Part shown: positions 48,341-61,500 of the stretch, piece by piece
How positions within the stretch are numbered: the stretch's first letter is position 1
How the letters are laid out: each line of letters begins with the position of its first letter
NCBI GenBank assembly: GCA_013423385.1
Contig: BLZA01000017.1
Coordinates: 1-64,000 of the forward strand
DNA: 64,000 nt
DNA from: Naganishia liquefaciens
Taxonomy: Eukaryota; Basidiomycota; Tremellomycetes; Filobasidiales; Filobasidiaceae
Reading direction: 5' to 3'
Notes under the pieces: generated by a model
Seen by the model: the letters and a program-made list of their open reading frames with translations, nothing else
The model's database searches: none
Told to the model about the DNA's origin: nothing
Program-made: the position numbers and the translations under genes

Positions 48341-51300
48341 CTAAACTTTGTTTTGCCCACACGTGCAGAACCGCAAGACCAATTCACATGGTCTGATGGC
48401 TTCAATTTCCATGAGACTTGCAGATTGTAACGAGGTAGCGGGAAGGAACATTAATGCTATTCACTCATGCGTTCGACACTTATCGACTGATCAGAAAGGA
48501 AAAAACACGCGAGTCCTACTGTCCCTGCAAAAGTGTTAATTCTCGGGCCTGCAAGTACCTGTCCGATCATCGCTTGCGGATCTTCTAAGGACTCGGCGAT
48601 GCCGAAAGAGGTCTTTCCCGCTTCCAAAGAGCAAGGACGCGGAAATCACACTCGCGTCAAATTCACATTGTGACATAATTGGTCTGCGCCTGAAATGATG
48701 AAGCAGCGGTGGTAGTATCAGAAGAGCGTTCATTCAGTGAAGGTGGAATTAGACTATTAGAGCATGCTGTAAGACTGGCAATCTCATGGTTTATATGCGT
48801 ACCTTGTGTTCCGTAGCGCTCGAGCCTATACCTGGCAAATTTCACGCTGAAACTATTCAATGTTCAAAGCAACCACAGCTACCTTACAGCGGGTCAATCT
48901 AGCCTCGGACGAGCTCATCCATCCAAAAGCGGATTGACTTCGGCGCTATAAGGTATAAGCACGTCGAGTGCTACCTCAGCGTCATTCTTGACAAATGGTC
49001 CAGTGAGAAGCTGCACATATGCCAACGCATCAGTATGCCCGAGGACGCCGAGTCATGAAACGCTTGCGTCTTCAGCCTAAAGACTTTTCCGCTGTCATCG
49101 TTCTTGGAACGCGGCAAGAGTAAGCCGGTCGACCGTGAGCGATTGTGCACCGTAGTCACTCCGAGTCACGGCGCCTGAGTCCATATCCGTCATCGTTTGA
49201 AGTAAGTCGGTCGCCGCAGAGTGCTAAAGACCTATATAGCGACATGGCACAAAGCCGAATGATACCTTGTGTGTGATGCTGTAAATAGTACGTGATAAGG
49301 CACTAGTGAATCCGAGTACAGGGACTGTTTTTCACACTCAAACTCAAAAAGATTATGAGTCAGTGTGCCGTCGTTTAGGTGAAACGGACCGTGATCTCAC
49401 GAACATCAAGTTGTGGATAGCACGAGTTTTGCTCCTCTTATACTGGCGAATCTATGTATTACTTTCTGGGGGGAATCTCGCAGAAAGACGTAGGTCATGT
49501 ATTTTCTTCAGAGCTTTGGATAGGGTGGACATGACCGATGCACGTGGCAAAGCCTATGACCTCTTCAGTCAAGTATAGGCAATTTAAACGGATCCGTTGT
49601 CATGATTGGGTACAAAGGCAGAAAAGGCGCGTTCAAGTGCTATTTGCGTAGCTACAATAAGAGAAAAAATTACTAATACTGTACAAGTTCAAACTTCAAG
49701 GCTCCAAATAGACAAGATGCTTGGATTATGAGAAAGTCACGGATGACGGAAGTCGAGGGAGCGGAAAGCTGGTCGTATTGATGGTCAAAAGTTGGGACAA
49801 AGTTCAGCGGAAATCAGTAAGCTGACAGGGGACATCTCACCTGCAATTTTCAGCGGCTCACTCGTGGACGCAGGAAAAAGTACTTGTCTTCTGTCGGTCA
49901 TCTGAGCATCAGTGAGGCTTCGTGGCCAGATGTTGATTGCTTCAGGCGAGATGTGATGAACGTCACAGGTCAATCGTGTGACTTATCAGATTGAGCAAAA
50001 GGGGAAAACATCAGACAGCAGTAAATATATGATGCCCATCAGAGGGACGATAACCAAAGGAAGGAGTGATCGATTCGGACGGAGGCTATGTCGTATAAGA
50101 GTCGTCATGACGTGTAATCACAACAAAATCTGCAACCAAACGACTTGTCGGCATGACTTATCTTAGGCCACTGAAAATTTCAAGATGGAATCAGCCCCGC
50201 CAGTATCAGATTTGGTCCACCACGATCAGCATGGTGGTCTAAAAATGGAGGATGGTTGGGAGCCTGAAAAAAATGGAGCGATTTGAATGGCGGCTTCGAC
50301 CAGGAACAGCGCTAAAAGCAGGGGATCACGTTTTACATATTGAGCGATGTACTGGTTGACTGAATCCTGTAGGCATGCACATCTTAGGTATTCTAGGCGC
50401 GGATTGCCAAGCACAAGCGGTACAGGCATAGGAGTACGTGATGTTGTAGTCGAAGGAGAAAGCCAGAAGTAAATTGACTGAGAGGAATGCACACAGGCGC
50501 TGCTGTCAGCTACGAGTTGATGAAGACAACGTGTGAAGCACCCTGTCAACATAATGCCCTCGGGCTCGTCTCCTGTCTTATATAAACGCCCACCAATACA
50601 TTTTATCATGAATGATTAATGAAGTGAAGCCAAAGGAGGGAGGAGACGGAGAGTCGCCTCTGACAAATGACCTGTCATCTACGACTACGACAAGTAGAAG
50701 CATAGCGATTCACGATTCGTGACAACCCTTGGCTTTCAGTTCCTTTCCTGCGTTGAGCCGAAGGCGGTAATCAATCGGAGGCGAAGTAGGAAATTCTGCG
50801 TGACTAATCGGCAGCTTGGCCTCTTAGCGGACAACTCGAACTTGATTATCGCTAACTTGAACATGATTTGCGAGGACTGGATATCGCCTGTGCGAAAGTT
50901 TTCAACCTATACGAATTCACGAAGCATTGGAGGCGCGCTACTAACCATACGACAAGACTTTTCATGCGGTCTCCTGCGCAGAATACTGCGCGGACAAAGA
51001 TCCCTCTTGTATCTCACACTCGCAATATTGGTCTGTTTCGCTGAAATAAAAGCCTCATTTTTCTGTCTGAAAGCATTCACAGAATTGCAGAATAAACTGT
51101 CCACGCTCTCGGAAAATGTTACTAAATCGAGTACATCCTTCGCGAAAACAGCCGAGCCCCTCACAGCCCTGAGTCTCCTCATTTTTTTCCAGGAGGCTAG
51201 GAAAGGCTCGTGTTCCGAAATACAGAAATTTTTTATATCATAGTTATGGCAGTTCCAGGAAACACCGAAGTCATGGGCGATTTTCTGCTGTTCCGCTTAG

Positions 51301-53035
51301 TTTTCAGAGGGGGCAAACTGATGGACTCTCTTCGGGTTCTGTCACATGAACACTTCAAGTTGACGCGTTCATCGTTCGAAATTCTAGGCTAGCATAGACT
51401 TCCCTGAAGATTCGATTAAATGAGAAATACCGAATGAGCTGCAGCAATCTCACAATCTCGCTGAACAATTGCAGTTTCATTTACACCAAGGAATTCGGAG
51501 TATATTGCAACGAAGATAAAGCCTGAAAGTAGGTGCAAAACACCACTGCTCTTTGAGAGATACAATCAGAAGGTGAAGGAAAAGGGAGAAATTTTAAGTC
51601 AGAGACCACAATAGTCAAGCGATGTAAGTCAACATTTGGTGGATCGATTGGAGAACGCTGCCTGTGTCGACTTTCCCGTAAGAGCTGCCGGGAGGAATTG
51701 AACCTCCTTTTTTGCATTTACAGTACAATGCCCCATCCTGAGAGCTGTGATAGTTATACTATCCAACTCAATTCAGCTGACATACAGAGAGAGCTATTAT
51801 CAAGGATCAAGACGGACCGTTTACTCCTTATGTGGATAGATGTCAAGTCAAGGTTATAAGCTATAGGAAACCTTGGCTAGACAGGCAATTACATTACAAG
51901 GGCTGAAGAGGCTCACTACACGCATGAATACAGGAAAATCGTTATTTGAATCCGCTGCGCGTTTAGCTCTGCGCGTCAAGTTCCGCTTCGATAATTAAGG
52001 TATTTGTGACCAGGTAAATAGAAGTGAAATTTTTCAATGCTTCTATCTGACAAAGGCATGATGCAGTGAGGAAGCAGTCGAACACGATCTCATTTTCATG
52101 CGCTGAGAACGTGAGCGAATGTACACTTTGAGCAAGTGGGCGAGCGTTTCTCGAAATTCCTCCATGGACTTTTTCTTACGTAGAAAGGGGAACAAGTGGA
52201 TTAAACCGATACTGGGCAGCATCACACTATCGTGAAATAGCCCGCCATCGAATTCGAAGGCTTATATGATCTACCTTTTGCCATATACCCTTCATGTCCT
52301 ATTCCACGAAGCGATGTCGACCCGAATCAAGTTTACCTCAACATCCGGGGCGGGAAGTCTTCTGTATGAATCTCCATACTCTGCGGTAGTCATTTCCGCT
52401 GTGAAGCCAGAAAACAAGCGTGGCGGACAAGTGGTCTGGTCACAGAAGTGGATGGCACCGTCGTTGTATGTGGGAATCAGCACGAGCAACGTACTCTTGT
52501 TAGTGAATACGGAACCTAACTTGACACCAAAGTGGAAGGCGAAGCGTAGCTATGACGAATATCATACTGAGTCGTGTTTTGTACTAGGACTAGAGAAGTA
52601 ACAACATACCTGAAGAATATCACAATGAGTCTTGCGAGGGATTCGCCAGGGACACGAAGAGGGGAACACATCAGTAATCACCTATGTATAAACCATCACT
52701 CGGAGGCCGCGCCAGCGCATTGTTGTCCTTGAGCCGCAATTGCCGCAATGACGTTGCTCAGTGTCAAAGGGGAAGACGCGATTAATGGCTCTAAGATTCG
52801 GTGTGAGGTGTCATCCGACAGGCTAAGCCTGAAAAAATCTTGCGCTCGAGGTAGCTTCGAATTTGAAAGGTGAATCTCAGTGTGAATCATGAGGCATGAG
52901 AGCTATTTCAACAAGGCGAATGCCCTCTGTAGAGACCTATACAAAATGTGCGAGAGTCCTTGAGGGCGGTGGAAACCTGGGCAAATGCACAAGTGGACAA
53001 AGTACGCAAATAGGCGACATGCACTTTTAGACCTT
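48341..53035. other. Gene-poor stretch (about 4.7 kb)
   Basis: No gene supported. The longest frame is plus-strand 50719-51243 (174 codons, no recognisable domain). A tRNA-like segment lies at about 51654-51745 on the minus strand. Composition is A/T-richer than the genic block. Confidence 0.4.
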
Positions 53036-53140
53036 CGAACAAGGTGCACTCTGGGACTCTTGGACTTTGGGACTTTTGAGCTTTTGGACTTTTGGATTTT
53101 GGGATTTTCAGATTTTTCAACTTTGGGACTGTTTGAGAAG
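53036..53140 (+). repeat. Minisatellite of TTTGGGACTTTTGGA-type units
   Basis: A run of imperfect 7-10 base units such as TTTGGGACT, TTTTGGACT and TTTGGGATT, strongly G/T-biased on this strand. Confidence 0.75.
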
Positions 53141-53279
53141 GACCTACTTTCGCGAAACGAGCTGTATTGCTAGATGAGACGAGAGTGTTACTGTAAGAGG
53201 ACTAACGCTGCTGCTCAGCTCTTGCTGAAGGGCAGCACGCCCCTCTCGCCCCTCTTCTTGAGATGTTCGCGCACTTGGA

Positions 53280-53560
53280 CAACGAGTAGGATAAGCAGGA
53301 CAAAGGAGGATTAAGAATGGAATTACCGAATTGTTATACAGTAGCAGAAAAGATAAACCAAGTACAAAAGGTCCTTTCTAGCTAGCTCTGCACTTGTGAT
53401 CTCTTGTGACTTGTACTTGAAATTCAGCTGAACACTAGCTTATCCTGTATCGCTTACGAGCTCAGCTGAAGAGCTGCTCTGTAGACGTCATTCACCTTAC
53501 AGCTACTAGACTAAATGTCAGGTTTCGCTCCGCGGCGGCTGCCCCTGTTGCTTCCGCCGC
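53280..53560 (+). repeat. Diverged dispersed repeat, family C, copy 1
   Basis: Related to 55330-55620 in the same orientation. Shared landmarks include GAGTAGGA, AGCTCTG/GGCTCTG, GAAGAGCTGC, AGACGTCA, CCTTACAGCTA and CGCTCCGC. Divergence is high, so both are old. They could be LTR relics or flanks of a vanished element. Ends are approximate. Confidence 0.55.
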
Positions 53561-53647
53561 CCGCATCGCGCGCATTGCGAGCCTCGCCAGCGAGCCCCGC
53601 CTGACAAGGGGTAAACGAGCCATCAAATGCCCAAATCCCCCTCCAGA

Positions 53648-53890
53648 TTTCAAGCTAAGTCTGCTTATGCCCACTTTGTCATTGCACAACTTGCAGCCTT
53701 TGCAGCTTCTGCCGTGACATGCATTTCTCACCAGGGTTCTTGGGCTCCCTGCAGCCAGCTGACTTCTATCTAGTTAGCCAAATCTGCCCGATTTGCCAGT
53801 GCGCGACTTGCAGCCTTTGCAGCTCTCGCATTGACAGTTCACATTCAAAGGGATCAAGGGCCCCCTCGTGCAAACTTCAGTTTGCCACCA
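53648..53890 (+). repeat. Tandem duplication, two units of about 110 bp
   Basis: Two diverged head-to-tail units, recognisable by the shared core ACTTGCAGCCTTTGCAGCT (53687 and 53807) with matching flanks (TCTGC/TCTGCCC before, GGGTTC.../GGGATC... after). Confidence 0.6.
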
Positions 53891-53929
53891 ATCCCGACGT
53901 CTAGATAATGAAGCTCAATTCACTTGTAC

Positions 53930-54274
53930 TGTAGAAACCCATTTAATTGAATCACGCTTTGCCACCCAAACTAGAAGCGTCACTGGCTCAGCATTGCTTT
54001 GCCTTTACAACTCGTCTCGCCAGTCTCGCTAGTCGTAGGTAACATTACCGCACGATCACTGTTCCCTTGTCTTCAGCCCCGCTATTGTGAACCCTTCAGT
54101 AGCTCCATTCTAGCACTTGTCATTGTCTCAGTTCTGACACCGAAGTAGAAGATCGTTGAACGTGCCAGTTTCTCCGGATACTCCTAGAGTAGCCGGACTC
54201 ATCCGATCTCATAACCGGTCACTGCTTAGTCATACAAGGCCGCTAGTTGGCGCCCCGTACTAAGGAGCTTTACA
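53930..54274 (+). repeat. Solo-LTR-like dispersed repeat, family B, copy 2
   Basis: About 345 bp with TG...CA ends, clearly related to 7499-7846 in the same orientation. No adjoining internal region. It lies 0.3 kb from a solo chromovirus LTR, so the desert collects LTR elements. Confidence 0.65.
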
Positions 54275-54571
54275 GTTACTCATCTCTACAACAAGCTATG
54301 GCGGTTCATCATATCATCTAAATTTCTTGGCTAAACTCTAATTCCTCCAAGATGGTTCTTGGAAGTGATACTGGCTATGTTAGGAGACACTCTTGCAATC
54401 CGTTTCTTATCATCTCGCCATCGAGCTTCGTTTTGACAGAGGCCGGAATCTAATTTGCTGAGGGTGTTCCCTTGCATTAGACCAGATTGCTCCGCGATGC
54501 CAGGATGAGTGTGATTGAAATTAAAAAGTCCGTTCATGATACTGTTTGCACTGTGCCGAACAAGTTAAACA

Positions 54572-54982
54572 TGTCACGGACGGGTGTTGGATGGGACAAG
54601 GACTTCCAAAACGGGGCAGGACTGATGACTAAGCTGAAGACTTGATGTGGGTTTTTGGAACCACTGGACTATAATCAGAATCAAGTGACTATAGCAATTG
54701 ACATATGAACTTGCTCTGAAGAGCAAAGCAGCTTATAAGGAGAAGAATCGAGTCTAGAGAGACTCGCTATGTATTTCATCGGTTACCACATACTAGGGCC
54801 GCCCCGGCTCGATCGCTTGCCGAAAAATCGTACGATGCGCGGCGCGAGAGGTTTGTACATCGTGTTTTATTGATCAGGTGATGGCAGACAGGTTTGATGT
54901 CAGCTGACCACGGACTTGGCGGTTCAATCGCGCGGGCCAATTTACATCGGTCAGCTCTTTATAACCAGTCTCATTCGTGATA
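54572..54982 (-). repeat. Solo LTR of the Ty3/gypsy chromovirus family
   Basis: About 411 bp, an inverted and diverged copy of the LTR at 5058-5458. Flanks AAACA (left) and GAACA (right) match at four of five bases, fitting a 5-bp target-site duplication. A solo LTR arises by recombination between the two LTRs of a full element. Confidence 0.82.
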
Positions 54983-55329
54983 GAACAGGTAGAGCAGCAG
55001 CTCTTCACCTCCTCCCCCTGCCCCAATAGACACAGTCCTGACTGCCACTGATTTCGAGGTGATGTTCATCTCGTCCACTCGTGCACATAATTGAAGGGTC
55101 AAGTCTGCGTTCCCAGATATTTCTCAATTCTCCCGCCAACGAGCTCGCATTCGGATCGCGCCTTTCTTATCGTGGTCCGTGCTTACCAACGGCGCTCTCC
55201 GAAATTTGCAATCTGTAAACTCCAGCAGATAATCACCTTCAATAGTCATAAAACGTAAGGCGACCAATGCAGCTTCTTGGAAGTCAGAAAGCCTCCCTCG
55301 TTGTCCTTCTCGCTATGTATGCCTATCTA

Positions 55330-55620
55330 GACAGAGAGTAGGAGAAGCGGGAAACTGGGGATTGAGAATTGAATCAATACCATGATTGTACAGAAGCTGT
55401 TAAGTCAAACTCAGTATCAAGTCCGTTTTAGCTGGCTCTGGCTTCCTAGTTTCGATGTTTTTAGACTTGGCACTGTATCACAGCTGCACGCTAGCTTGTG
55501 ATATATATCGTCCGCCAGCTCAGTGGAAGAGCTGCCTCGTACAGACGTCACTCTCCTTACAGCTATGTACAGAATGTCCAATCTCGCTCCGCCGCAGCTG
55601 CTTCTGTTGCTTCCTTCATT
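55330..55620 (+). repeat. Diverged dispersed repeat, family C, copy 2
   Basis: Partner of 53280-53560 (see there). The two copies flank the tandem duplication and both LTR repeats. Confidence 0.55.
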
Positions 55621-58600
55621 TGTAAAGTCAAAGAGTAGCGGGACTAATCTGCTCTTCGATTCGGTCACGGATTCTACATTCTCACTTGTCAGCTGAAGCC
55701 TCATGCCAATGATCTTTACAGCCTAGACAATTTTGGAGGATTCTCGACATGTCTTAATTGGCAAGTTAAGCGAGAGACAATGCTTGGCTTCACCTGTCCC
55801 CTTACAATCTTTGTCCAACATCAAGAATTTCATTTGATGGCGGGGGGCACAAAGACCATCTCAAGATTTTTTTTGAATTAGCCAGCTGTTCATTAGTGAA
55901 TATGACGGGCCACAAACGATGGAGCCATGTTCTTTGTCGTATACATGTGAAGGCCGGAAAGCTCTGCCCATGACTTTGTCAGATGTGATGGAAGCGAGAG
56001 GTTAACATCAGAAGTTTAGGCTTAGAAACTTGCAAATTACGTCGTCCCGCGGCCAAAATAAAAATTATAAGCAGGGTCAGGAGCACTTCATATCTATATT
56101 CTTGAGTCGCTTAGTCGCTGTCGATAACATTTCGCATCGTACCAGCCCTCGGCCAACCTCTCGAGGGAGGAGAGCTCCTGGCCTCCATTATGATGCCTCT
56201 TGCGCTTGACAGCAAGTCATTATTTCGATTGCACTATCTACATAAATTTAGTCATAGGTCATACCATCATAGTACAATGATTCCGGCACACTCCCCTTTT
56301 GCGCTGCCACTAGTCCTCCCCGATGTAGAAAATCTGTGCCCACATGCAATACTCGTCCATGACGATAATACGCCACGAAGTGAGAAACAATGTGGGGTAG
56401 AGCCCAAAAACAATCCCAATTCAAAACTTCGTTCTACTGCTCAGTTGTAGGGCATCTAGCGAAAATCCTTCACATATACTCGAAGATTGTAAGTCCCGAT
56501 TTATTCGAATCAGCAAATTGCCTCAAGCGTGCTTAAAATCTTCTCTTGCAGTTTGATTTTCACCAGAGATCCGCGATCCGCGAAGAAGTCTTTATTTTGC
56601 TGCCGAGACAGAGCGTCCATCATGAATTCGTGAGATGCAGCACGAGCATCTGATATATCCTGATGCACTATGATTTGTAGAGCTACCATAGTATCCGATT
56701 GCAAGGTTATTGCATCCCTACTTACCTTTGCGATTTAATGCCTGGATGCGCTTTGATGAAGTTGAAAAGTCACCACATCCCGAATGACGTCATCGTTTTT
56801 CCCAGGTAGGGCTACACTTCTTCAGCATTTCTATTCTTTACTCGGCTGGCGATGCGATTCATAGCGTGACAAGTCAACATGATCGAGCAAAGTCGATCAT
56901 CCGCTCGTATGACGTCATTGTGACAAACTCGACTTCCATCACATATACGAGCAGGTTGTTGGTCTCCGATTGCGTGAAAGATCGCTGATTAGAATTGCTG
57001 GTCATTCTGCTTCATCCTAACGGCCTGCTTGGCGAGGTGTCTTGTCAGTATCAAGGTAAGCGAGGTGTCTTGTAAGTATCAAGGTAATACAGTCAGCAGG
57101 TTCGCTCGGGGGTCTGTATTGCTATAGGTGATGGTCCCGCAAGGTAAGAGAGCGATATAGCCGCCTCCCTCAGGATTCAAAGTGGCTGCTTCGTCATACT
57201 TAGTTCGAACGATTCTCTGCTCGGCAAGGCAGATCATGCCTCTTACCAAGCCAGTTGCTTCGACCTGTTTCATCTGAGACATTGCAGCTGAACGATTGCA
57301 ATTTCGGACTCCGGTAGGCCGGACATCCGCCGCGTTTTGCAGCGGTCAGGGCGAAAGCCAAACTGATCAATCCACTGCAAGTTTCCTTTCGCGGGCTCCC
57401 AAACCCAGCTGATGCAAGTCGCGAACCGCTGTCAACAGCCCTCATCCGTATTTTGCTGCTTGATTCAGAAGCCGCTATTACCCTAAGCCTACGGAGTACA
57501 GCAATTACACAGCGTCCGATCGTCCACCCGCTACCCATGCATTCGATCATCTTCCCCGCTATATGTCCCCTTCAAATGGCCTTCCTCGTAGATGTTAAAC
57601 GAGAACCTGGTATGCAGGAGTGTATTGATACCTTCTGTAGCGACCCGCCCAGGTGTCTCCTTGTTACATGCAATGCCACCAGACACCAATATACTGTTTC
57701 AACGATTCCGCGAGTTTGACGAGTTCTGATTGGCCGCGCTTAGAGAAGATGATCTCAAGGCCGACTACAACAGCTGCTACAAAGCGCATGCATTTGCTTC
57801 CGCATCCGCAGGTCTTTCTACCTGGTCTGCACGTCAATTCCAGTGCGCTTAACAGAGTACAGCTTTGAACAGCTCAGGCTAGTGAACAGACAAGTATATA
57901 AGGTCCCAAGCCTCGCGGGCGCGCGCGTGCAACGGTCCGCCTTGCGTCCCGCCGAAAATATTTGTTGACATTCGGTTGTCGTTCCCGTATCCGAGCGGAA
58001 AGTCTCTGGAACACGCGCAGTCCAATCGCTGACCGTTTCCTGTCACTTGGGAAACCTCCTTTTGATGTAAGCATAATTTGTCCTGCTATATCGTTATGAT
58101 CAATAGCAGATGCTGAGCATGGACTCGCTTTCAATCCTATTTCAATGTCTGTATTGGCCTGTTTTGATGCGTTCCTATCCTTACTTTGCGTTTTCTGCCG
58201 AAATTTGAACTTGTCTGTCCCCTGGCTCCCTCTTCCCGCGTCATGATCGGCCACCTAAACAGATCGTGGACCGCTTGGGGTCGAGGAGGTGGTTCTGTAT
58301 TCCGTAAGCTCACTCGTGTTCTTGCTTACGTAAATTTTCCGCGCAAACTCACCGGCGCATCTTTTCCTTTGTTCGCACCTCCGGCTGGACACATTCCCGT
58401 CGATTCGGGTCGATTCGCAACCAATCTCTGGCTGCGCTTTGCGACATCTCGCGCGATGGCCAACTATCTTGACGTCGTTGCACACAACCTCTGCGCGTCT
58501 GAATTCCGCCCCTTCCTCATTCTCTTTCGCGCGGATAAACACGTCTAATTCTTATGTTTGACAGCCGTTCAGTTCGTCGCGTGTATTCTGTAAGTCGGAC

Positions 58601-58802
58601 TTTGCAACTTCTGCATTGTTTCTCTGTTGGACCGTGACTGTGTTTGACAAGTCGCTCATGCTTTGATCTGTGTCTCATTATCACCGTGCCTATCATACAT
58701 GCCTCCCCTTCGCAAATGAGAATGTGATTACTCTGCACACCTTCGTATCGACAAACGCCAGACACCATCGCGACGCTTCAACCCCTCAGGAGAGGTAACC
58801 GC
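55621..58802. other. Gene-poor stretch upstream of the zinc-finger gene
   Basis: No gene supported. Minus-strand frames at 56704-56510 and 57282-57079 look protein-like in composition (for example TKYDEAATLNPEGGGYIALL) but match nothing I can name and have no clear partners. The segment nearest 58.8 kb, with C/T-rich sequence, probably includes the zinc-finger promoter. Confidence 0.4.
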
Positions 58803-61500
58803 ATGGCGACATCAGGACTCAGGTCAGCTTGATGCAACGCTTAGACGTGTTGTACAGAATTCAAGGAGGCTTGTCTGCACGTGAGTCTTGCATCCTTGCC
58901 CCAAAACACGCGTTTCGGTGATGCTGAACGATTGGAAACCGACAAATGTGGGTTTCCAGACCAGTCGCGCCCGGATACGCCCTCGTCCTCCGCGGACGGC
59001 AGCATGGTCCTGGACCTCAACCGCAGCGGATGGAATACACCACCACCGAGCAGCACTGTTAGCGTGAACGGACAACCGAAAGCGACCGCGACTTCTCGAC
59101 CTCGTCCGATAGATAAAGCTGGGAAAAAGAAGGAGCGCGCCTTGCATCCACAGCAAATCCCGCCGACCACGACTGACAATCTCGCTCGTTCGCGCTACTA
59201 CTATCCGCCGTCGCCAGAGCTCACCAGCAACTCGGGTAATTCGACTGTTAACGATGTGCTTTTGCATCACGCTTCACCTTCCTTGAACCCAACACCTCGA
59301 TCAGCCAAGTCAGATTATTCCGACTGGGGAACGCAAGTCGCTGTGGTCATCGAACATGCGTCCAGGCCACATTGGTCGGGAGAACCCAGCTTCAGTAGGG
59401 GCCTGGTGGATCGGCGGGGAGTTGGAAGCGCGGTGGTGCGAATGCCAGGGGCAGGTCAGGTGAATACCAAGGGGACGGTAGTGGCGGATCATCGGAAAAG
59501 GAAGGAACGAGAGCAGGAGGCGCCGACTTCGGCACTCCGCGCAAATGTTTTCGGCTTCATGGCGCCGCCGAAGAAAGTTGCGGCATACGTAACCCATCCT
59601 CGATCACCGTCGACAGCATCGTCTCCGCAGCGCGTAGAGCCCCAACCCAAGCGACCCCGATTAGACGTATCGGTCCTCACCAATCATTTCCAGCATCATG
59701 GCACCATTAATCAGTTCCCGCACCCCCGCAAGAAGCTTGTGATAGCAAGGTCAGCCCTCGCTCCGGACACGACAATCAGGCTACCGCATAAAGAGGATCC
59801 GCCGCTTCCCAAAAATCACATCAAGGCACCCAAATCCTTAGCTTCCACCAGCAAAGCGCTCAAGTTGACCTTGAGCAAGCCGATTGCTATCGCACCTGCA
59901 CCGACATCCATCACATCGCGGACATCTACTCAGGTCGTCAAGCGACACAAAATTGCCAGAAAGGCTGCATCTGGGCGTGCAGCTTCAGCAAAACAGGCAG
60001 GAGAAACCGAAGCGGCAAAGCGGTTGCGCCTCAAGGATCCCATTAGTTACTATGTCAAGAAACGACCAGACGGAACGGTCATCCCGCCTCGATCAGGGAA
60101 ATCCAAGGGAACAGCCGTTCGTAAAAAGATCGGTGTTGCCGGTGAAGGTTCCGTCGCTCGATCACGGCAACTGAGTCCATTCCCGGCTTGGCACCGGACT
60201 ACGGCAGTCCTCGACCGGTTTGGGGTACCCGCGGTACAGGAACGAAAGGTCAAGCAGATGCCGACAGACAATTGCTATGTTCTGATTCCGAGTAAGCGTG
60301 GACGTCTTGATCACTTGCGGGGCACGGCTGAAACCTTCTGATGTCGTAGTCTATGAAGCCAAGACCAAGCTCGTTCAGCCAGAACTCATTCCCGACCGCT
60401 TCGATATTCGGTCCAGCCACGCCGCTCTTCAAGTCAACGAACTGCTTCGTCGGGGACGACCGCTTGCTTGTCGGTGGGGAAAATGCGATGCCATCATGGC
60501 TTGCGAGACGATGTTGGACAAGCACATGCATAGAAGTGGACACTTGAGTAAAGCTTTAGTTGTGCAGGTACGTGGCTTACCGGCCTGTAAAGTTCAAAAT
60601 TTTGTCTGACTGGGTGATCTCATCGACAGCCCGAGCACCACGAACCCGACGCATGGGTTTGCCAGTGGGCTCAGTGTACCGGAAAGGCGTTTGCGCTGAA
60701 GTCGGAACTTGAGCAACATGTGAAAGCAGTCCACATCGCTGCCGGTTTGCAGTGTCCGTATACGGGATGTGACGAGGTGTTGGCGAAGATGTCACTACTA
60801 CTGACGGTATGGTGATTTTCCTGCTTTCACAGGGCCCTTCCCTGACCCCATCTCCCTATCCTTATAGCATGTGCGAAAATGCCATTCCAACAACCATCTC
60901 GAAGGCGAAATACGACCGCTCATTGGCGCCAATGACAACAAATGTCCTCCGAAACGTCATGGGGAACCAATACCCAAGCAGTCCCTTGCGCATGAATCAT
61001 TGTACATTCCTGTCGCACGAGCAGTCTGGCGGTGCGAACATCGCAAGAGGGCGGTAATCGACTTCGTCTCGGACTTCTCTTTCATCGATCGGCTGGATGT
61101 CAAGATGCAAGCTGGCAACCTGGAGATGAACATTAACATAGGATCCAATCCGCAGAAAGATGCTCCATCAGATGACGACGAGGAAGACGATATCGATCTC
61201 GAGGTGGAAGAAGAATGGTTGAATCGAGAACCCGAGAGCGAGATAGGATCTATTGAAGCAGTAGAGGCGGAGGTATCGGTCTTGGTCAAAACCGCTAGCT
61301 CCGAGGCGGGGTCAACCTCACGCAAGCCACTATCAACTGCCAACCCTGATATTCAGATGCGCCGCAGCACACGACGTATCGAGAAGGAGAAGAAGGCCGA
61401 AGATATTAGGGCCCATGATCGGAGAAATACGGGATACTCTGTTGTGATACCCGTTCCCCGAGATTGGGTCGCCCTGCCGGATGGGCCGCGATCCATGTGA
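58803..61500 (+). CDS. C2H2 zinc-finger protein, 800 residues
   Basis: Probable DNA-binding regulator. Model: 58803-58822, 58858-58880, 58960-60291, 60350-60567, 60630-60806, 60868-61500. The two small first exons are inferred because they bring an ATG into frame; the first intron would be only 35 nt, so the start could instead lie near 59004. Residues 1-450 are disordered and basic/Pro-rich (KKKERALHP, KRPRLD). Three C2H2-type fingers follow: CRWGKCDAIM with H...H (about 499-523), CQWAQCTGKAFALKSELEQH (about 540-564) and CPYTGCDEVLAKMSLLLT with HVRKCH (about 571-593, split by an intron). The C-terminus has an acidic block (DDDEEDDIDLEVEEE) and a basic block (RRSTRRIEKEKK). Spacing C-x4-C is longer than the usual C-x2-C, as in GLI/ZIC/PacC-type fingers. 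PacC itself is not claimed. Confidence 0.8.

Noticed and set aside
58186-58548. Plus-strand frame of 120 codons upstream of the zinc-finger gene
   Set aside because: No domain, no codon pattern I can defend and no splice link to the zinc-finger exons.
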